From Bacteroidaceae bacterium (GTDB lineage Bacteria > Bacteroidota > Bacteroidia > Bacteroidales > Bacteroidaceae): 53,557 nt of DNA. The DNA is taken from positions 1 through 53,557 of the forward strand of contig JAFSRW010000090.1 in the NCBI GenBank assembly GCA_017445925.1, written 5' to 3'. Positions 50,552 to 53,557 of this stretch are shown piece after piece. How positions within the stretch are numbered: the first letter of the stretch is position 1; each line of letters begins with the position of its first letter. Below the pieces are notes generated by a model. That model was not told the DNA's origin, did no database searches, and saw only the letters and a list, made by a program, of their open reading frames with translations. Position numbers and translations under genes: made by a program.

Positions 50552-51490
50552 TTAATACTTAATAATGTATGTTACATAAACATTCTTGGGGCGATTGTCA
50601 CTGCCAACAGGAACAACAGCAGCGGCATTAAAATTCAAATTAGAAACCCAAGCATCTGCCCTGTCTTCCCCAATAATCTCGTACCACCATCCACGATTTA
50701 ATGTGAAAGCTCCTGTTGCTCCATCTGCGTTTCTTCTTGTTAATACAGCCGTTAAATCTCCCACAATATTTCTTATTGCATCCCCCTGATAGCTGCCGAC
50801 ATTATTTCCTGTGTTTCCGCCATTATTTGTAAGTACAACTCTGTTTCCTGCATCTGGGTCATTGCCCGATTCACCAGAGACACCCCTAAGGAACATCCCT
50901 CGCAAGTCGGGAAGGTTAAAAGTCGTACTGCCGTCACCTGTTCCCCAGTTTACACCTATGGCATCATAAAGGTTGGCAAAGTCAGAACGGCTGATAGCTG
51001 AACCGTCACACAACATCCATCCTGCTGGAATTTTTTCTGTTGGACCTGCAAAAGGTATGATGATGCCTGCAGGGAATGTAAGTGTGGCATTATGGGCAAC
51101 CTCTGCATATGGGGAACTTGGAAGCTGTGCATAGCTTACTTCTCGGTAGTTACTGCCTTCTAAGATTTCTATTTTCATCCAATAATAGACAGTCGCAAAG
51201 TTGATGTCCGCATAACTATTGGCTACGCTTGCGACATCACGGGTACCATGACCAACGGTAATGCCGAAACTACCCGAAATGTCCGTATGGACTTTGTGAG
51301 TCTCAATCCATGTTGGATTTGCCGCCAATTGGCCAGGGTAGAGAGATATACGCAAACTTACGTCAGAGTTTGCCAACAACACACCATCGGCATTTCTTAC
51401 TACAGCCTGATAATTAAAACCTAATCCGCTGTTTTGAGCCGAAATAGTTAAAGAAAAGATGAACACTAGTAAAAAGAAAATTTTCTTCAT
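50552..51490 (-). CDS. Secreted phage-tail-collar-domain protein
   Basis: 312 aa. Signal peptide MKKIFFLLVFIFSLTISAQ; N-terminal domain (GLGFNYQAVVRNADGVLLANSDVSLRISLYPG...IETHKVHTDISGSFGITVGHG) of a type common in exported Bacteroidetes proteins; C-terminal tail-collar domain (IIPFAGPTEKIPAGWMLCDGSAISRSDFANLYDAIGVNWGTGDGSTTFNLPDLRGMFLRG) and the RPKNVYVTYIIKY end typical of collar/fibre tips. It is not part of a prophage here, because no other phage genes are nearby. Probably a surface adhesin or a partner of the large T9SS protein encoded 5 nt downstream. Confidence 0.85.
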   Translation of the reverse strand: MKKIFFLLVFIFSLTISAQNSGLGFNYQAVVRNADGVLLANSDVSLRISLYPGQLAANPTWIETHKVHTDISGSFGITVGHGTRDVASVANSYADINFATVYYWMKIEILEGSNYREVSYAQLPSSPYAEVAHNATLTFPAGIIIPFAGPTEKIPAGWMLCDGSAISRSDFANLYDAIGVNWGTGDGSTTFNLPDLRGMFLRGVSGESGNDPDAGNRVVLTNNGGNTGNNVGSYQGDAIRNIVGDLTAVLTRRNADGATGAFTLNRGWWYEIIGEDRADAWVSNLNFNAAAVVPVGSDNRPKNVYVTYIIKY

Positions 51491-51559
51491 GATGTTATTT
51501 CTTGATGCCTCTCAACTCCCAACGTCAGCGGTTAATAATCATGGTAAGTTTATGGAAAC

Positions 51560-51866
51560 AAAAAAGGCATGGGAGTTACTACTTCTGCCCATCCCTGACT
51601 TCAGGCTCTCGCATTGCCTCTATGTAAGGATAAGCAACGCAGACAGCCCACGCCCAGTGATTATATTATAAGTATAATACACCTACGCAGACGTTTCCAG
51701 TTGCTATTATCTTCTGTACATAGATTCAAACTTGCGAGATTTGAAGTCACAGAATGATAACGTCCGTAAACGCCTTTCCCTCAGGCTTGCCCTACAAACG
51801 GCATCGTCAGCCTCAGGATTCCAATAAGATTTTGACCCGCCCAGCCCTTTCAGGCTGGCTTAGTCA
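51560..51866 (-). ncRNA. Predicted structured RNA or leader upstream of the collar operon
   Basis: About 305 nt. A promoter lies just before it, and it ends in a hairpin followed by T6 (51565-51560). Hairpins read on the plus strand: TGAC/GTCA around CCAGCC-CTTTCA-GGCTGG (51833-51866); AGGCTTGCC ... GGCA ... AGCCT (51783-51813); a long composite arm from CGTTT/AAACG (51692/51768) through ATTATC and TTCTGT pairing with ACAGAA and GATAA, to TTCAAA/TTTGAA at the tip; TATTATA/TATAATA (51664-51679); GCATTGC/GCAACGC enclosed by GGCT/AGCC (51604-51648); terminal GGCATGGG/CCCATCCC (51566-51595). No known family is recognised. It could be a trans-acting RNA or an attenuating leader for the genes starting at 51490. 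Confidence 0.6.
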
Positions 51867-51869
51867 CTG

Positions 51870-51899
51870 CAAAAATACAAATTATTTCAATACTACCAA
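51870..51899 (-). promoter_or_regulatory. Promoter of the structured RNA/collar operon
   Basis: Minus strand TTG (51899-51897), 19-nt spacer, TATTTTTG (51877-51870). Start site about 51864, at the base of the first hairpin. Confidence 0.72.
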
Positions 51900-52059
51900 C
51901 AAAATCCAAAACTTTTTTCTTTTGGAAGCACCTAAGAGCTATCTCTGGTAAGCAAAAGAGTAAAAAAAGACCTTAGGCTTTAGACTTTAGACGCTAGCAA
52001 ACAAGAGACCTTTTTCAGGATGTGGTGAATCGCGTGCAAATTAGCGTATGAAAAACGGT

Positions 52060-52113
52060 GAGTTAACTCGATTAATCAATTTCATTAACTCGATGGATGA
52101 TTTGAGTTAACGC
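52060..52113. repeat. Three-unit palindrome array, 22-bp period (GAGTTAACTC type), second locus
   Basis: GAGTTAACTC at 52060-52069, TCATTAACTC at 52082-52091 and GAGTTAACGC at 52104-52113, each 22 bp apart, with 12-bp spacers GATTAATCAATT and GATGGATGATTT. It is followed by GATTTTTGG, much as the first array (43188-43241) is followed by CTGTTTTTGA. The gene-free stretch 51900-52550 holds this array, iterated-word repeats and nothing else recognisable. Confidence 0.85.
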
Positions 52114-52136
52114 GCGATTTTTGGGGGCTTGAATCA

Positions 52137-52385
52137 TTGGCCGTTGGCTATTGGCCGTTGGCTTAACTTAAACGGTTATGGGTTATCGGTTATCGAATAA
52201 TAAAGTGTAGAGTTTAAAGTGTAGTGTTTAGAGACAGTTGGCAGGTTTAGAGTAGTAAGTATGAAGTATATTTGAACTCTGCCATAGGCGGCACTATCAA
52301 CTTTCTAAACTGACGATAAACTTTCAACTCTAAACTCTCAACTTTAGCCATCGGTTATTGGTTATTGGTAATTGATAATTGAGGC
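52137..52385. repeat. Iterated-word repeats (TTGGCCGTTGGC, GGTTATCGG, AGTGTAGAGTTTA, GGTTATTGG)
   Basis: Successive clusters of near-tandem 8-12 nt words, changing word every 20-40 bp, with no ORF. The sequence after it (to 52500) continues with a GCGGC-TTT-GCCGC hairpin and an AATTGAGAA word repeated about 90 bp apart. Confidence 0.7.
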
Positions 52386-52550
52386 GGCTTTGCCGCAATT
52401 GAGAACGCCGGAGGGTTCGCGAGAGGAATACGAGAAGGTTTTGCTCGACGGCCCGAAGGGGAAAGTCAACGAAGTGGCAATTGAGAATTCAGCTATTGGC
52501 CTTTGGCTTATCGTTATAGTTTAAACATGGATTATATAAGATTAAAAGCA

Positions 52551-52871
52551 TTAACGCGAAGAAAGAAGGCCTTCAATTACTGAATCATCACATAGATTAT
52601 TCCAAAAAGCAAGAACAAACAACGTTTCATCATCGTAACAATAGATGATAGAACTTTTTTTCATGTGGGAAATTCTTACTTCGTTTCCCTTATAAGTAAG
52701 GTCCTTATAACGTATTCCGGAATTTGGAAAAGTCTGTAGCTGTTTTATACGTGCGGAAACTTCAGAATATACTTTTTGGACGATTTGTTCACCAAAAGAA
52801 CTTTGTATGTAATCAAGCGTGCTTAATAACTCTTGGTTTGCTTCTTTAAGCCATTTATGCTTCAATACCAT
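52551..52871 (-). CDS. RelE/ParE-type toxin
   Basis: 106 aa, start MVLKHKWLKEANQELLSTLDYIQSSFG, the usual opening of ParE/RelE toxins, with PNSGIRYKDLTYKGNEVRISHMKKSSIIYCYDDETLFVLAFWNN giving the beta-sheet core and closing strand. Such toxins inhibit DNA gyrase (ParE) or cleave mRNA (RelE); which applies here is not clear. The start is chosen at 52871 because it overlaps the antitoxin stop by 17 nt; a longer in-frame start at 52910 would overlap more. Confidence 0.8.
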   Translation of the reverse strand: MVLKHKWLKEANQELLSTLDYIQSSFGEQIVQKVYSEVSARIKQLQTFPNSGIRYKDLTYKGNEVRISHMKKSSIIYCYDDETLFVLAFWNNLCDDSVIEGLLSSR

Positions 52872-53136
52872 ATCGTGTACGTATTTCTGAGAGACAATCA
52901 TCCCCATCAATCAACTCTGCTGTTTCGCTTTCAAGCTTCTGTAAACGATTCTTGACAATGGAGTACATCTCGTCTTCTGCGTATGTGCAAGGAGGAGTTA
53001 ACGGGCTATTACCGTAACTCTGTAGCATAGCCTTTACTCTTTCTGTCACCCAAAGCTGTAATGCATCTTCGCTACTGAAAGCAGGACGCACGCGTTCTAG
53101 CAACGCATCATCAATGGTTATATTAAACGTACACAT
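52855..53136 (-). CDS. Antitoxin partner of the ParE-like toxin
   Basis: 93 aa from MCTFNITIDDALLERVRPAF; the earlier in-frame ATG at 53175 lies upstream of the predicted transcription start. N-terminal beta strand plus helices (FNITIDDALLERVRPAFSSEDALQLWVTERVKAML) look like a ribbon-helix-helix-type DNA-binding region. The C-terminal half is acidic and flexible (LESETAELIDGDDCLSEI), fitting a toxin-wrapping segment. Overlaps the toxin gene; expected to repress its own promoter at 53165-53195. Confidence 0.75.
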   Translation of the reverse strand: MCTFNITIDDALLERVRPAFSSEDALQLWVTERVKAMLQSYGNSPLTPPCTYAEDEMYSIVKNRLQKLESETAELIDGDDCLSEIRTRYGIEA

Positions 53137-53164
53137 TATGGGGTCTTTAATTACAAATCTTATG

Positions 53165-53195
53165 CAAAAGTACATATTATTCTAATACGCACAAA
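53165..53195 (-). promoter_or_regulatory. Promoter of the toxin-antitoxin operon
   Basis: Minus strand TTTG (53195-53192), 19-nt spacer, TACTTTTG (53172-53165), a close consensus match. The start site is near 53158, about 22 nt before the antitoxin ATG 53136. Confidence 0.75.
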
Positions 53196-53345
53196 GAAAA
53201 CGGGAGTTTTTCTTGCGAAATGACATAGACTTTAGTTTCTATGAAGTAGTAATTCTATCTACCTGTACAAAATGGGCAAAACTGCAAACTGGTAACACCT
53301 CACCTGAAATAGTGATGAGCCCGATAATCATGCGGGATGAAAGAG

Positions 53346-53385
53346 TGTTACCTGTTTGTCGAACAGGTAACTAACAGGTAACACA
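53346..53385. repeat. Nested inverted repeat (GTGTTACCTGTT / AACAGGTAACAC)
   Basis: GTGTTACCTGTT (53346-53357) can pair either with AACAGGTAAC at 53363-53372 or, fully, with AACAGGTAACAC at 53374-53385, so two alternative hairpins are possible. GGTAACACCT also occurs near 53291. The stretch 53196-53444 contains no ORF that I can support. Confidence 0.65.
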
Positions 53386-53444
53386 ACACCTAACTTCATG
53401 AAATTATGATGTTGAGACACTAGTGTCCACTAAAAATGGACGAG

Positions 53445-53557
53445 TTAAAAATTAAATAAATTAGGTTCACCAGAACCGCTTCGGTCTTTGTCATTTTTGA
53501 ATATAGTTATGTCGAAGAGATCTCTTAGATGCGTTGTGTCAGTGAGTGACATGCTGA
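53445..53557 (-). CDS. IS transposase, C-terminal fragment at window edge
   Basis: Only the last 37 codons are inside the window: SMSLTDTTHLRDLFDI ... SGSGEPNLFNF-stop. The ending (SLTDTT-x-L-x-x-LF ... EPNLFNF) is the characteristic tail of a Bacteroidetes IS4/IS5-superfamily transposase. The palindrome GACACTAGTGTC (53416-53427) and a GTCCA/TGGAC hairpin (53426-53440) just beyond its stop may mark the end of the element. The rest of the insertion sequence lies outside the window. Confidence 0.7.
   Translation of the reverse strand, partial: SMSLTDTTHLRDLFDITIFKNDKDRSGSGEPNLFNF

Noticed and set aside
50552-51490. Prophage remnant based on the tail-collar domain
   Set aside because: The protein has a secretion signal and a Bacteroidetes-type N-terminal domain, and no other phage gene is adjacent.
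50552-51866. Diversity-generating retroelement or retron (collar target gene plus structured RNA)
   Set aside because: No reverse transcriptase gene and no template/variable repeat pair are visible nearby.
51560-51866. Cobalamin riboswitch, 6S RNA or tmRNA
   Set aside because: The segments GGGAAAGG and CTGTGA loosely recall cobalamin switches, but the order and B12-box do not fit. There is no 5'-3' closing stem as in 6S RNA, and no CCA end or tag frame as in tmRNA.
51459-51951. Two plus-strand ORFs of 65-70 aa
   Set aside because: They lie opposite the predicted structured RNA and its promoter and have no protein-like pattern.

Overview
The window looks like chromosome from a Bacteroidales bacterium, most likely a Prevotellaceae (Prevotella sensu lato). 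Four things point there: repeated Bacteroidetes-type promoters (TTTG, 19-21 nt, TAnnTTTG); proteins with type IX secretion (T9SS) tails; Bacteroidetes-restricted families (smalltalk protein, DUF5103, DUF4924, a BT_0820-like HAD protein, Wzi-type capsule protein, zinc-less Sir2); and type-A RNase P RNA. There are no rRNA or tRNA genes that I can see. Coding density is high and operons are tight, apart from two repeat-rich zones (about 43.1-44.2 kb and 51.5-53.5 kb).

Layout. 0-1 kb: acidic tail of a truncated gene, a 31-aa smalltalk protein and terminators. 0.9-9.4 kb: a 48-aa small protein, a nucleoside-hydrolase-like lipoprotein flanked by a 51-bp coding repeat, then a 2021-aa non-ribosomal peptide synthetase (A-T-C-A-T-reductase) followed by fmt. 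9.5-18.5 kb: ECF-like sigma factor, rpe, comEC, clcA-type channel, tsaC/Sua5, prfC, DUF4924, LysE-type exporter and a ROK kinase, mostly housekeeping. 18.5-31.3 kb: a secreted CotH/discoidin protein with a T9SS tail, then a long leftward operon (secreted protein, HprK-like kinase, S24/S26 peptidase, PqqD, TRIC channel, DUF5103, DUF1460, MFS) and htrA/degP. 31.6-36.2 kb: rnpB, yihY, a small membrane protein, HAD, rny, zapA and a coiled-coil partner. 36.2-43.1 kb: a surface-polysaccharide group with a degenerate phosphoglycosyl transferase, Wzi, a lipocalin-like lipoprotein, a WecA-type transferase fused to a glycosyltransferase, and an acyltransferase.

43.1-44.2 kb holds palindrome arrays, a MITE-like element and an ATPase remnant. 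44.2-46.3 kb encodes a metallo-beta-lactamase-fold (MBL) protein and an MBL-sirtuin fusion. 46.6-51.9 kb is a leftward operon: an apparently highly structured RNA or leader, a secreted tail-collar protein and a 1322-aa T9SS cargo with a coiled-coil/hydrophobic core. 52.5-53.2 kb is a ParE-type toxin-antitoxin pair, and the window ends inside an IS transposase.

Best candidates for something new: (i) the NRPS, whose product should be a dipeptide aldehyde or pyrazinone-type compound and whose first adenylation domain lacks the canonical amino-binding Asp; (ii) the multi-hairpin RNA ahead of the collar/T9SS operon; (iii) the PqqD/HprK-like/peptidase operon; (iv) 22-bp-period palindrome arrays in two sequence types; (v) a palindromic element that supplies the same C-terminus (TLSPLPL) to two unrelated proteins. 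All assignments come from reading motifs by eye; no database search was run.
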